64,000 nt of DNA. Origin: Venturia oleaginea. Its lineage: Eukaryota > Ascomycota > Dothideomycetes > Venturiales > Venturiaceae. Position 1 is the first letter of the stretch, and each line of letters begins with the position of its first letter. The stretch is from positions 186,001-250,000 of the forward strand of contig JABMLP010000025.1 in assembly GCA_013176395.1 (NCBI GenBank), read 5' to 3'. Below are positions 32,971 to 44,000 of the stretch, piece by piece. The notes below the pieces were generated by a model. It did no database searches. It had not been told where the DNA came from and was given only the letters and a program-made list of their open reading frames with translations. A program made the position numbers and the translations under genes.

Positions 32971-34221
32971 CGTCCAAGCTCGGATATCTCTGCATGAGAT
33001 CGATGAATGAAGCTCTCAACAACTTCACCTACTCAGGAAGAAAGAGTCCCTTTTTGTACGACATATGAAAATGGAAGAGGCAAAGGCGAACACCATACGT
33101 TTGGCAGGGTCTGTCTCAACGGGCCAAACCAGTCTATGCCGTCGACGCCACGACAATTCTCAGTATGCAATGTGATTGCAGAGAGAACAAAGGTATAAGA
33201 TGATGCGGCTGGACTGTACCACTTCTCCTTTCATCACACAGAACTGAATGGCCTGCCTGTTCCGGTGCCTAGCTGTCCAATCCGCTTCCTTTTGCCGTCA
33301 AGCCTCGTCGACTGTTGGAAATTTCGCTTGACTGGGCTGTAGCAATAGAGGTATCGTACTCCTGACAGGGGGCACAGCAAGGCACTCGCCCTGGCTGTGT
33401 CATTTATGCAATCTCCTTCCAGTCAGATGCTGAATCAAATTGTAGATACATCACAAAATCGCTGCCTCCATGTTAAATTGCGACTGGAGTCGTTGGTGGT
33501 TGGTGCTTCACTAGAGTAGTACTGGTCGCTCAACGTCCAAATTACTCAACCGTGCCCAATGTAAGTTGCATCCATTTCCTGCATTACTTTGGACGAGATG
33601 GAAATCGTAGGCAAGACTCGCATACAAAATTCCTTATCTCGCTGTGTCGAAGCTTTCTAGGCCCTCAAAAGTCCATTGTCAATGAAGGAATAATCCCTTA
33701 AGAAGTATTTTGTCATCAGGGCGTGGCCCATGACCTCTCACAGATCGGGCTCTCACGTATGTACAGTACCAAGGTCGAAAGGAATATCTCGGGACAGTCG
33801 TGAGTTCTTTTCCATCCGTGAGACCTCGGACAGATATGGTGAAAGGATATGTTTAAGTCGAGATCGCGAATCCTACTCCCTGCAACAATCATTTTGATGC
33901 CTTTTGTGAAGACATCAACATTGTTTACCAAGACACCAAATATGAAGGCTTACTTGTGGTTGTAGGATGGCATCATACGAACCGATATATTGTACAAAGT
34001 TCACCTCGGCTCCATCCTTCAAGCCACACTGTGTACGCAAATCACCGGAATCAGACATGAAAAAGGCAAGAGACGCGAGATTGTTGAAGAGATAGGATTG
34101 ATTTTTAAGGAACCCTTCGCTTCACTGTCATGTCCTCTTGGCTTGGCAGCGTGTTGACATATCGCCCACAATGTCCATCATATGTTCGACATTCTCCAAA
34201 GTATCAGTCACTAATACCGTG
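32971..34221. other. Gene-poor region upstream of arp8
   Basis: 1.25 kb containing the arp8 promoter and sequence with no recognisable gene. A 71-codon minus-strand frame near 33716-33931 has no motif. Confidence 0.4.
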
Positions 34222-34551
34222 CAGAAGGGTCAAAGTGAGCATATCTAAAAGCCTAGACGATTTCTTACCCCGAAATTCTTGGCGAGGATAACATTATATT
34301 CTAACTACCAATTAATACTGGCTTGTTCGCAATGTTTAGAGAGGAAGACGATCTCGATCAGTTGCGCCTTAATGAAGACGATCTCAGCTATTGAACGGAT
34401 ATGCGTATTAGATCGAGGTCGTCTTCCGCTCTAAACATTGCGAACAAGCTAGTATTAGTCAGTAGATGGAATGTAACATTATCCTCGCTAAGAATTTCGG
34501 GGTAAGAGGCCTTCTAGGCTTTTAAAGAAAAGCTCACTATTAACCCTTCTG
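34222..34551. repeat. 330-bp imperfect palindrome (foldback/MITE-like)
   Basis: Two arms of about 140 bp are inverted copies. 34222-34359 (CAGAAGGGT ... GAAGACGATCTCGATC) pairs with 34411-34551 (GATCGAGGTCGTCTTC ... ACCCTTCTG), with stretches of perfect match such as CTTGTTCGCAATGTTTAGAG and CTTACCCCGAAATTCTT. The 51-bp centre repeats GAAGACGATCTC. It could extrude as a long hairpin. No open frame lies inside. A nonautonomous foldback element or an inverted duplication are the likely explanations. Confidence 0.85.
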
Positions 34552-35441
34552 TATGTGCAGTGGAGCGTATTATCCTGGTTCCTTGGGCTTGCGTGATGAT
34601 ACTGTCACTAACCTGGGTTGATAACACAGTTACCCTAACTAGTCCCAGGCAATCCGGCTTATCGAAGCCGGGGGAGGTGTTTCCCATGGCCTTACCCTAC
34701 TGGGTGGGCGCGTATGATTTTTGCCAATTTTGAGAAGTCGTGGGTTCGATCCACGGTGGTGGCAGTTTTTTTTTTTGGTGATAATAGCAACCCAGCCCTT
34801 TCGCCACGGACTTGAAGGCCACTTGCCTTTCGTTTCTGTTTCAAGATACCGATGCGATTCTCTCTCACAGGAGGACTTCATGGGCCTCTCACTCATGAGG
34901 TGGCAGTGAGTGGTGGTGGTGTCTTGGTGAGAGCTGGGTAATTGCAAACAGCACTTTGTTTCTCTTTCTCTTAATAACACGTCAACGAGATACTTTATTC
35001 ATATTTTTGCAGTGATGGCACCAAATTTCACCCAATAAGTATCGGTATCAGAGATATGGCACAAATGGTTGTAGTCGCAGGGGAATTAATAATCCAGTAA
35101 TCGAGAGTAGTATTCGAGCAAATCAAACAGGAGGCATTTTTCACAAACACGGTTGATTGTTCACACTTGGAATGTTATTCTTAGCTGTAAATGTTACACG
35201 CAGTGTTGACTCAACGAATTTGTCACGTTCGAGACTTGAAAGCACGGTCTTCTCTATATATTGAACAAGACCCCTCGCTTCGTCCCCACTGAGCCCAACC
35301 GCCCAACTCAAACACAAAACACCAACACCCCCAGAGCCACTTCAAGCTACACTTCCATCAGTTATCCCGACAATCTCCGCTCTTCAAACAACCGACAGAA
35401 CCAAAACGCTCACCGAGCTACACGAACAACCGCCCCATTCT
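34552..35441. other. Gene-poor region between palindrome and eIF1
   Basis: This contains a perfect 7-bp stem hairpin (34654-34671, CCGGCTT-ATCG-AAGCCGG), a tRNA-like B-box hairpin followed by 11 T (34739-34776), and the eIF1 promoter and leader. No protein gene is recognised. Confidence 0.45.
34739..34776 (+). other. tRNA 3'-half-like hairpin with oligo(T), possible Pol III/SINE relic
   Basis: CGTGG-GTTCGAT-CCACG forms a perfect 5-bp stem over a 7-nt loop that contains the GGTTCGATCC core of a Pol III B box, one base short of a normal T arm. It is followed by T(11) at 34766-34776, which would terminate Pol III. I could not find a matching acceptor 5' strand, anticodon arm or A box upstream, so it is not a functional tRNA. 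A tRNA pseudogene or SINE tail is possible. Chance is also possible. Confidence 0.3.
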
Positions 35442-36103
35442 ATGTCCGGTATCCAAAACCTCAAGTAAGTGACGCGCCGATTGCGACAGCAAAGACCATC
35501 CGAGCACTAACAACTCACCAGGTCTTACGGTATGTGAACTGCCACTCACTGTTACTGTTGCTTGCGTACATCCACACTCTCTCCTCTCTACCTCCTGCTC
35601 CGCGAGTCTATCGTCAGCCGCCTCAGCTGACAACAAGGCACGCGCACGAGTGTTTGGGCTGCTGAGATTTTCCACCACCACACACCTACACACTTCTCCA
35701 GCACAGTTACTGACACCAGATACAGACCCATTTGCGGATGCGCAAGACGAGGTCTCGGGCGAAGCAACCCAGAAAACCACTCAACGAGGTATTTGACTGC
35801 GCCACAACCATTCCATGACGCAACAACTGACCGCTTCCCACAGACATCCACATCCGTATCCAGCAGCGCAACGGTCGCAAGACTCTGACCACCGTTGAAG
35901 GCATCCCAGCAAAGTTCGACCTCAAGAAAGTCTTGAAGGTTATCAAAAAGCAGTTCGCTTGCAATGGTACCATAGTCCAAGACGAGAAGGCGGGTGATAT
36001 TATTCAGTTGCAAGGAGATCAGCGCAATGCCGTGAAGGACTTCCTCATTGACCCAGCGGGTCTCGAAATGGATGCTAAGACCATCAAAGTCCACGGTTTC
36101 TAA
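35442..36103 (+). CDS. Translation initiation factor eIF1 (SUI1)
   Basis: Four exons (35442-35464, 35522-35529, 35720-35788, 35844-36103) total 360 nt, or 119 residues, the usual eIF1 size. The protein starts MSGIQNLK and continues SYDTDPFADA. The SUI1 domain is in exon 4: DIHIRIQQRNGRKTLTTVEG, LKKVLKVIKKQFACNGT and IIQLQGDQRNAVKDFL, ending in KVHGF. eIF1 binds the 40S subunit near the P site and enforces AUG selection. Exon 2 is only 8 nt and supplies the codons for K(S)(Y); skipping it would break the frame. Branch sites (for example TACTGAC before exon 3) are clear. Confidence 0.92.
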
Positions 36104-38572
36104 CCGACACATCGACTCGGGCTCTTCGTTGAGAAATGGATCCCACGGCTTCCAACCACGGGTCGGACAGATAAGCCTTATCACACAGTGAGGGTTGGTA
36201 CGTGGCTTCTCATTGAGGATGGCTTCAAAGCCTTTGGCTGGAAGTTCCGGGTCACAATTTCTGAACGACGCTTGATAGCGAGAGCAGTTTCTATGCTAAA
36301 CATGTTGGGGGACGGGCACGGGTAGGGATCAATAGATCTAACAGCAGGCTACGGCTATACTAGGCTGATAGCTACAATGGAGGCAGCCTTTAATTGAAGT
36401 ACTGTGCGTCGTGCACTTGCAAGTGAAATGAATTCTTCACAATCACAGCTTACCGCATAGCGAACCCTCGAGCTCCCCAGTTCTTAGCCCTTGAAATCGG
36501 AAATATCCTCCTGGTTACGTTTTTCTCTCTAACCACGTTCCATACATCCTGTTCGATTCCGCAAGCATCCTTTGCCCTAGTCGTACTGACCGTACTCGGA
36601 GTACACCCTTTCCGAAAGTCAAGATTATAGGATCGTTTCAACGTCTTGCCAGTCCATATGCTACATGACCAATTTGCATATGGACTCAGAGCATTCTTTG
36701 AATATGTAAAACTTGCATTCAACCCTCCCAAGTCTAATCGACAGAGGGATTACTACGTTTTGACGTTTCCAGATTGTAATTTACCGTGACTTCAGGACTG
36801 TTGCATCAGTTCTGATGATATCCCGTACTCCTCTTGATTGGATTCGCGGCACGACAATAATACGGCGTGGAGAAGAAGGGAGGAGTGAATTTTTTTGTGA
36901 AATTATATACCGTATCTCGAGGCCCACCTGCCTCTCAAGCACGTCTTAACTAGGAATATTCAACTTGGAAGTACTGTAACCTCAAGGACTTCCGCGAAAA
37001 CCGTTTTCATCGATATAAACCTGGTATTCTCAGTTTCCATTCCATTCTCTTTAGTTTTCCTACGTCATATTTCGAAAACATACCGGACATGACATGACAT
37101 TTCCACCTGCTATTGACCCATCTCAAAGAGTAATACCAGATACGATCAAGCCCCACCCCAATCTTCCTCAGACCAAGCTCATCTCAAACTCACGCACGAT
37201 TGCAATTCTCTTGGCGTTGTAAGAGACGAGTATTGCGCTCGTGCGTCAGTCACTCCGAGATAAGCTGGGTCCGAGTAAGATGAGGAGGAGAACCTGTTCA
37301 TTTGTATGCCAAAACTCGCCATGTTTTTCGTGCCTGGTTTATACCAACTCGTGTCTGATAGCCAATGTGTGTATGTATGGATATATGGATGTATACCGAA
37401 TAGGATGCTCGTGGGCGGGAGGTATAATAGTATACTAGAAGGACTAAAGGGTATTGAGTACTATATCTCTAGTAAGTAAAGAGTTCAAAAAGTGCAGAAT
37501 TCTAGCATCGTTCCTACAACCCGTTCAGACAGCTCTCGTAGGTATAGGCTTAGACAACGACCCACGTTTCATTCTTTAACAATCCTGGTGCAGCATACGG
37601 CATAGCATACCCGCACCACATCCTGCTCAAAACCATCAAAGAACAAAACCTTCATCGGCATGCTCAAGGCTTGAGAACCAGAACACCCTTCGCCAATGTT
37701 CATCCAACAAGGTTAAGGAAACATAGCATGCCTAAATATAAACAAATCTCTCATCTCAACGAGGTATTTATCTCAACTCACCTTAAGTCATTCCATCAGC
37801 TATCCCTCTATCAGTATCACCAAACTCACGAAGAGCTACAGGACCACCCGACAACCATCTTAACGGAAGGTACTACTCTCCGCCCGATCGAACGAAGCCT
37901 ACTGGAAGGTGAAAAAACAATTCCATTCGTCGCCCAACTGCCTTGCCACTCGACTCCACAACTGTGGGGGTGGTAATGCGGTGGTAAGAGGTTGAATACC
38001 AAATTGTAATAAATTTTTCGCCATAGTGCGCTGAATGCAGCCTGAGGCAACCACCTCCGTCTTATTTTAAGCCAGGCACAGCGGTCGGGTCACCTTGCAT
38101 AAGCTAGCGCGGAGATCGACGATCATGAGGCGCGTTGTTGCCATGTCCGCCTTGGAAAGATAACGCCTCCCAGCAACCCACCCATCCAATCTGTTGGCCG
38201 TTCAGCATGATGTCAGATTTAACAGTTGTCGTTCTCACTTCGGATACATGGCACAAATGCAAAGATAGTAATGTGCATTACTAGGATGCTATAGAAGGCC
38301 CTCAGCCTCAACGCGTGTTCAAGAATGTCATAATTGCAATGCAAGTGCTATCCCACTCTCAAAGCAAAGGACGGGAAAGCTCAGGATAAGAGTATAAATG
38401 CCAATATCCGCCGTGTCCAATACGTTCATCAGCTAGCCAATCCTGGCATCCTAACTGGGAGTCTCATGAAATGCCAAACGCCGGATATCATGATGGGGAA
38501 GTCAAAGATGTAAATAAAGCCGAAACTCCTCTCCGAAAATGAAGTTCTAGTTGTACAAGAATGATGAGATGA
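36104..38572. other. 2.5-kb gene-poor interval
   Basis: No supportable gene. Open frames of 60-100 codons occur on both strands (for example 36450-36731 minus, 37671-37976 plus) without recognisable domains. Several stretches are AT-rich. It may hold a noncoding RNA, but nothing in the sequence proves it. Confidence 0.4.
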
Positions 38573-39126
38573 TCAAATGAACTCGTAGTCATCCTCCTCG
38601 TCAGCGAGCATGGAACGCTTGCCACCCTTCTTAATGGGAGTGCGGACGTCGGATTCGCCGAGGACCTCGTACTCGTTCTTGACAAGCTTCTCGGTCTCGT
38701 TGTTCTCGAATCTCTCGACGGCCTTTGCCAAAGCGGTGCTTAGAACAGTGCTGCCATGTGTAGGGCCCTTTGGCGCATCGAAGGAGTATGTAATATCGGC
38801 ATCGGGGGCAACGCTAGACTCATCGGGCATTTCGTCGCCGGAGGAGTCGCTGTGAGTCGTTCGAGTATCGATAATGTAGTGACGCTGTGCCATCTTCGCG
38901 TTCTTGATACCGAGTTCTTGATTGGTACGGGGGAACCTAGAGCATGTCAGTGCTGTTACAGATGGTGGAACAGGAATGAGTGATTAATATACCTTGGCTT
39001 CATTCGAGATGGAGCGCCGTGGGCTTCCTTTGCTCGGCCAGGACCCCATGCTTCGCCCCTAGCCCACTTTGCCTTGCTCTCGCTCTCTCGCTTGTAGTCA
39101 ACAGAGTTGCTGCGGAGATCGGCCAT
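38573..39126 (-). CDS. Small acidic/basic conserved-looking protein of unknown function
   Basis: Two exons (38993-39126, 38573-38936) around a 56-bp intron (GTATAT...CTAG) give 165 residues. The N-terminus MADLRSNSVDYKRESESKAKWARGEAWGPG is highly charged. After the junction (PRFPRTNQELGIKNAKMAQRHYIIDT) comes an acidic Asp/Ser region and a C-terminus with a basic patch (PIKKGGKRS) and an acidic end (DEEDDYEFI). No membrane segment, signal or domain is seen, and it is probably mostly disordered. I do not recognise the family. The clean splice junction that restores a charged, compositionally uniform protein supports a real gene. Confidence 0.65.
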
Positions 39127-39964
39127 GGCGAGTGGTGGGACTAGGTGCTTGAAGGGAGGAATGTATGTAGATGTGGTGTATGCCGGAGACGTGATTGTGG
39201 TCAAGGCTGACGCGATGTACAGTCTAGGAAGTGAGGTTGCTGTGAAGGTGAGGTAGATTGTTGTTGATGAGAGGTGGTATAGAGATTGGTATACTGGGTG
39301 TAGGTGACAGTGGCAGGTGCTTGTGACCTGTGTTGGTTGAGTCACTAGGAAGGTGCGAGAGGTGATGAATCAGAATCAGGATCAGGTCAGAGCTGGATAT
39401 GTGGCGGAGACGGTTTAATGACACAGAAGCCTTGAGAGGCCGTCCTGCGAGTGCCATAAGCAAGGGGGGGGGGGTAGCTCCGAATGATAGATAGTCCTCT
39501 CGCCTTGCTCAGATAAGGCTCATCATGGTAGGCTGAACCGCTGGTCCCGAGGCCGAGGCCGTCATTTCCTGTTTCCTCCGATTTGCAGCTTCAAGCTGGA
39601 CAGCCTCATAGAAAAGCAGTCTCGGTAGCAAGCTGATGATTGTAACCAAACCTGGGCAACCAAGTGACTGTCTCTATTGTTCTGAGACAAGGACACCATC
39701 CCGCATCTCCAGCCACAATCCGAATGTGGAGTGCATACATGATCATGATCCTCCCAAAAGCAACTCCCAAATCCAGTTTCACTCCACACGTCTGTCATCG
39801 ACCGGACCTCGCCGGAGTCATCACTCCCGTCGACATCCAATTCTGTACCTCAAGTCTCTTCTCCTGACTCCTCAGCGAGCTCTGCCTCTTCACTCGGAAG
39901 CATGTCTGGGAACCTAGTAACACTCGGTGAATGCATGTCTCTGGCTTTGTTCAGATGCTCACGC
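39127..39964. other. Intergenic; contains an 11-G homopolymer
   Basis: 838 bp between the small-protein start and the ATL stop. It includes G(11) at about 39464-39474. No gene was recognised. Confidence 0.4.
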
Positions 39965-40507
39965 TCACCATCCATAAACGCCAAAATCAACCGAGTATTC
40001 CCCCATAGCAGAACGCTGTACTTCAACGCCTTCAGTCCTCAACGCAGCAGCTTGTCTACTCGCTCCTGACGGTCCCCTTTAAATAGAACCATCGATAAGC
40101 CTTTACACCCCAAAGAGAGCATCAGAAAGAGACATTTACCTAGGACTAATACCCCCCTTCGCATTAATCACCTCATCAGCAACCGTCAGCCTTGCTCTCC
40201 AAAACCACACAAAGACTCACCCTCTGCCACGGAACGGTCGAGCCATTAAAGCGCAGACTCGTATCATCGGGGAGATGCTTCAAGCACATCCCAACTTGTC
40301 GCGGACATTCCGCTACCATCATTTAGGCCACCGCTGATATCCATCGTGTTGGAAGCCACGAATGGACTCTTTTGACTCACGCTTTCCGACTAATCGTGCT
40401 ATCTGTGCGTACGAGGTGACTCTTCCATGTGGGATTTCAGAAACGGCGGCATATACTGCTGCGAAGAAAGCAGAGGCTTGTTCACTTCGATGGGAGGGCC
40501 TGGGCAT
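39965..40507 (-). CDS. atl1: Alkyltransferase-like (ATL) DNA-damage sensor, MGMT fold without the catalytic Cys
   Basis: Four short exons. The start is taken at the ATG at 40505-40507 (MPRPSHRSEQASAFFAAVY), where the AGT-type winged helix begins: VSEIPHGRVTSYAQIARLVGK. A GTGAGT intron leads to PRQVGMCLKHLPDDTSLRF, including the helix that carries the arginine finger, then STVPWQRV. A second intron leads to INAKGGISPR, and the last exon gives RQAAALRTEGVEVQRSAMGE then YSVDFGVYGW and stop at 39965-39967. In true MGMT the motif is PCHR. Here Cys is Trp, as in S. pombe Atl1 (PWHR), so the protein should bind O6-alkylguanine and flip it without repair, handing it to nucleotide excision repair. The next residue is Gln rather than His. 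Confidence 0.85.
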
Positions 40508-41042
40508 GGTGTTTGTGTTGTCGTGAAGATTATCGACGGAGTCGTCAATCAGTAGAAGAAGGCGCAAATCTCAGCACGGCCCACTACTTGCATCGATCAC
40601 CGTGTACTATCTGGTCCGGATACTATTTTGAGCAAGTGGACGATTTTAGCATACTCCTTTCCTTTTCTCGTCGTGGTATTTTTAGATATATTCAAACATG
40701 GTCAGATGCTTTTGTAAAGCCCAATCTGGGAGATTGTCAGCCATTCTACCTGTATCAGATATTCTTCCTTGTCAATCAGGCCAGAGAAGTTGGAGCGAAT
40801 GTAGAGGACAATCATGGCATCAGAGCATTTCATGCGAACAAATCATGCGAATGAGATTGCTAACTACATCTTCTAGCTGAGTGCCTGGTCCTACATGAAG
40901 ACCAAATCCCCAATGAGACGAGGTATTTTATTCACAATAATCGTACAGTAACTTATACATCATCTCCCATACCTTGCCTGTGCACACAAACGCATCCATC
41001 ATCACATATCATAATACCATCTATGTAGATCAATCCTAACAA
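40508..41042. other. Intergenic between ATL start and helicase stop
   Basis: 535 bp. Plus-strand frames here overlap the ATL exon in antisense or lack motifs. No gene was called. Confidence 0.4.
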
Positions 41043-44000
41043 TCAAGACCACCCACTCTTTTTCTTCCACGCCCTTTCCTCTTGTTCAAACAGATCCGCC
41101 AGCGTCTGTATCACAAGATTCGTAGCCCGGAGCCTCTTCCTCTCTTCCATTCCATAACGAAAACCACCGATAGAACTCTGGCAAAGAATCGTCAGCGCCT
41201 TGAATAACAGGTGGTCCCACGTGAGTTTGAAATCCAAAAATCTCCTCGCCACATCAGGTCCCTCTGAGAACCGAAGGGGAATCCAACCGTCCATGATCAA
41301 TATTCTCTCGTCGTCTTCCTTGACTTCAAGAGAGGAACAGAACAGTGCTGATACCAAGGGTGGCACTGGTGAGGCTCCCGTGATAAGGATGCTATCATCG
41401 GTATCAAAATTCGAATGGAACGGCATGTACGAACAGAGTGAGCCTTTCAAAGGATTCATTTCCCATGTCTTCCCAGGGCCGTGTCCAGGTCTCAATACCG
41501 ACTGGCCTGACAGTGTGACTGGGACACCTCCTTGCACGACAAAACGATAACTCTCATCGTGGACTGCCACATTTGGGTAAAGGCCGACCGAGATCAATGC
41601 TTTCACCAAGCCTTGTCTACTCGATCGTTGGTTGAAACCTTCCCGGTCGTATTTATCAAAAATGGACAATCGCTTGAGCTGCGCCTCGAGTTTCGCGGAA
41701 ATGAGGTCGAAACTCTTGAATCGCGAGACGAGCATATACCGTTCCTCCGCCCATCTATTAGCTCCAACCTCGCCGTCCTCGTTACGAATCGTGCAGAAGT
41801 CTTGATATGCATTCATAGTCGAGACTACATCACTGTTCGTTCCCACAGCGTAGGCTCGTCTCAACTGCGCCACACGTCCTTGCCCGGCGATATCGTCTGG
41901 GATTCCCCAAGGCGACATGTGCATGGTCATAACAGCAGCCGATTTCATCACAGGATCTAGGCATCGGAAGAGGACTCCAAGAAGAATCATTTTGCCCACC
42001 GAGGGGTCCACGTTTATGTGGCACAATGCCTGTCCAATCGCGGTCACTCTCAGATTTGGTGACAATGCTCCAATCGCTTTCAGATGGTCCAAGGCTATGG
42101 TGATGTCCTTTTCCGGTGGAGGCGACAGCCACCTCGAAAAGAAGCTTTGCATGGGCAGTTTCGGAAAATGTGTCCGAGCTCGTAGGCAGAGAAGTTGTAG
42201 GGTGCCTCCATCGAGGGCATCAGGCTCAGGGTACGTGTCCATCGACGCGAGCCGCTCCGAAGAATAGACTCCATAATATTCTCCTGGTTGAACTCGCCCC
42301 ACGCGACCCGCCCGCTGAGCCACATTGGAGCGGCTGATCCATTTGCGATAAAGCGTATTTGCTGGAAGTCGTTTGCTGTATTCAAGGAGCCGATGCTTTC
42401 CACTGTCGATGACATACCTGACGTCGGCGAAGGTGAGAGACGTCTCGGCCATGTTTGTTGCGAGGATGATTCTTCGAACGCCTGGAGGCGTTTCTGCCAA
42501 AGCTGCGGCCAAGCCATCCGGATATGCTGAGTGAAGTAGAATAGTTTCGTATCGCTCTTGGTTTGAGAACTCTACCCCAAGGAACGAACTGTTCTCATTA
42601 AGAAGCTTCTGCATGTGATGAAGTTCTGCCCACCCTGGTAGAAAGACAAGAATGGAGCCCGAGTCGGTGTTGCCAGCAACGTGGGCTAGCGTGGAGGCAA
42701 CAAGCAGTTGTTGCTGAAGCCAATCGTCACGATTCAGCTGAACTTCGTACCGGCTCTCCCAGTCAATGAGTTGGGGCATGGCGGGAGTGTTAGTTGGCTC
42801 GGATTGGGTTGGAACTGAAGATTCGAGCTCTAGAGTGGTCGGCACGCCCTCGGATTGAACGCTGCCTTTAGGTTGTATCGTAGCCCCAATTTCAGCAATG
42901 GCGTTCTGCTCTGTTACAATGTCTTCGAGATATTTGCTCGTGATTGGAAACTGCCGAGCGGGAATATCGATTACAGGAGGACGGGTTGATTCTCCATTGG
43001 AATTCGTCATCTCAAAGTACTGTTCGAAGAGACTGCCCTGGATCGTGGCACTCATTAAGATCAACTTTGGAATAGGAAGTCCACGCCTTATTCTGTCAGA
43101 GAAGACCAACTTGATGGTCATTAGTAATCTGTCCGTGGGATTACCACGCTCATGGACTTCGTCAACGACAATGTGGGAGATGTTGTCCAGCATCTCATTG
43201 GTGGCCTTTTCGAGTTGAAGCACAAGCATTTCGGGGGTAGTGAATGTGATGCTCCCACCAAATAGCGACTCCTTCCCTTCGCCACTGATACGGTAACCCA
43301 CGACTTCACCAGGCTCTTCGCCTCGTTCGTCGCAGACGCGGACAGCGAGCGACACTGCTGCAACACGTCGAGGCTGTGTACACACGACATTGCAGAAAGC
43401 GCCTCGTCCAGCAGCAATGGCATCGTCCAAGATGATTTGGGGTATCTGAGTACTTTTGCCACTACCTGCAGAACCAACTATGACACATTGACTGTTGTTT
43501 TTGATCAAGTCGAGAATTTCAGTCCGCCTTAGGTTCACAGGAAGCTGAGATCGTTGTAGCTCTATCTCTACTAGGCGAGAGTCGTAAGTTCGGGCTTCTC
43601 GTCTTGTTTTAAGATCCTCGCTTCGCTGCTGGTGAGACTGGTAGACTCCATGTTGAAAGGTTCGCATTTTTATGGTCCTGGTGAGTTGGTTCGCCTGCCT
43701 CGAATCCGCGTCAGAGTCGAATGCGGGAAATGGGTCCACTCGATCTCTGATAAAGTCCTCAACGTCAGGAAAACCGATGCTCCGATCCAGGAAGTCCAAG
43801 ACGTCGGATTGAAGTGTGATGGATGTTGGTAAGACCCGTTTGGGTATCACACCATTGTTGGCCTCGACAGCCTGTCTGAAATCACGAAATAATGCATGAT
43901 GTTCGCGAACGAGCACGACGGCTGCCGCCAAAGAAGCAGCTCGCTTTGCATCTGGGGCATTCTGCATGACCACAGCTTCTGTGAGAGGCATATCCAGCAT

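Noticed and set aside
34200..34560. CRISPR-like array suspected from repeated blocks
   Set aside because: The repeats are two inverted arms, not regularly spaced direct repeats, and this is a eukaryotic genome.
36450..37976. Several 60-100 codon frames in the 2.5-kb gap after eIF1
   Set aside because: No domain, no consistent splice partners and random-looking composition.
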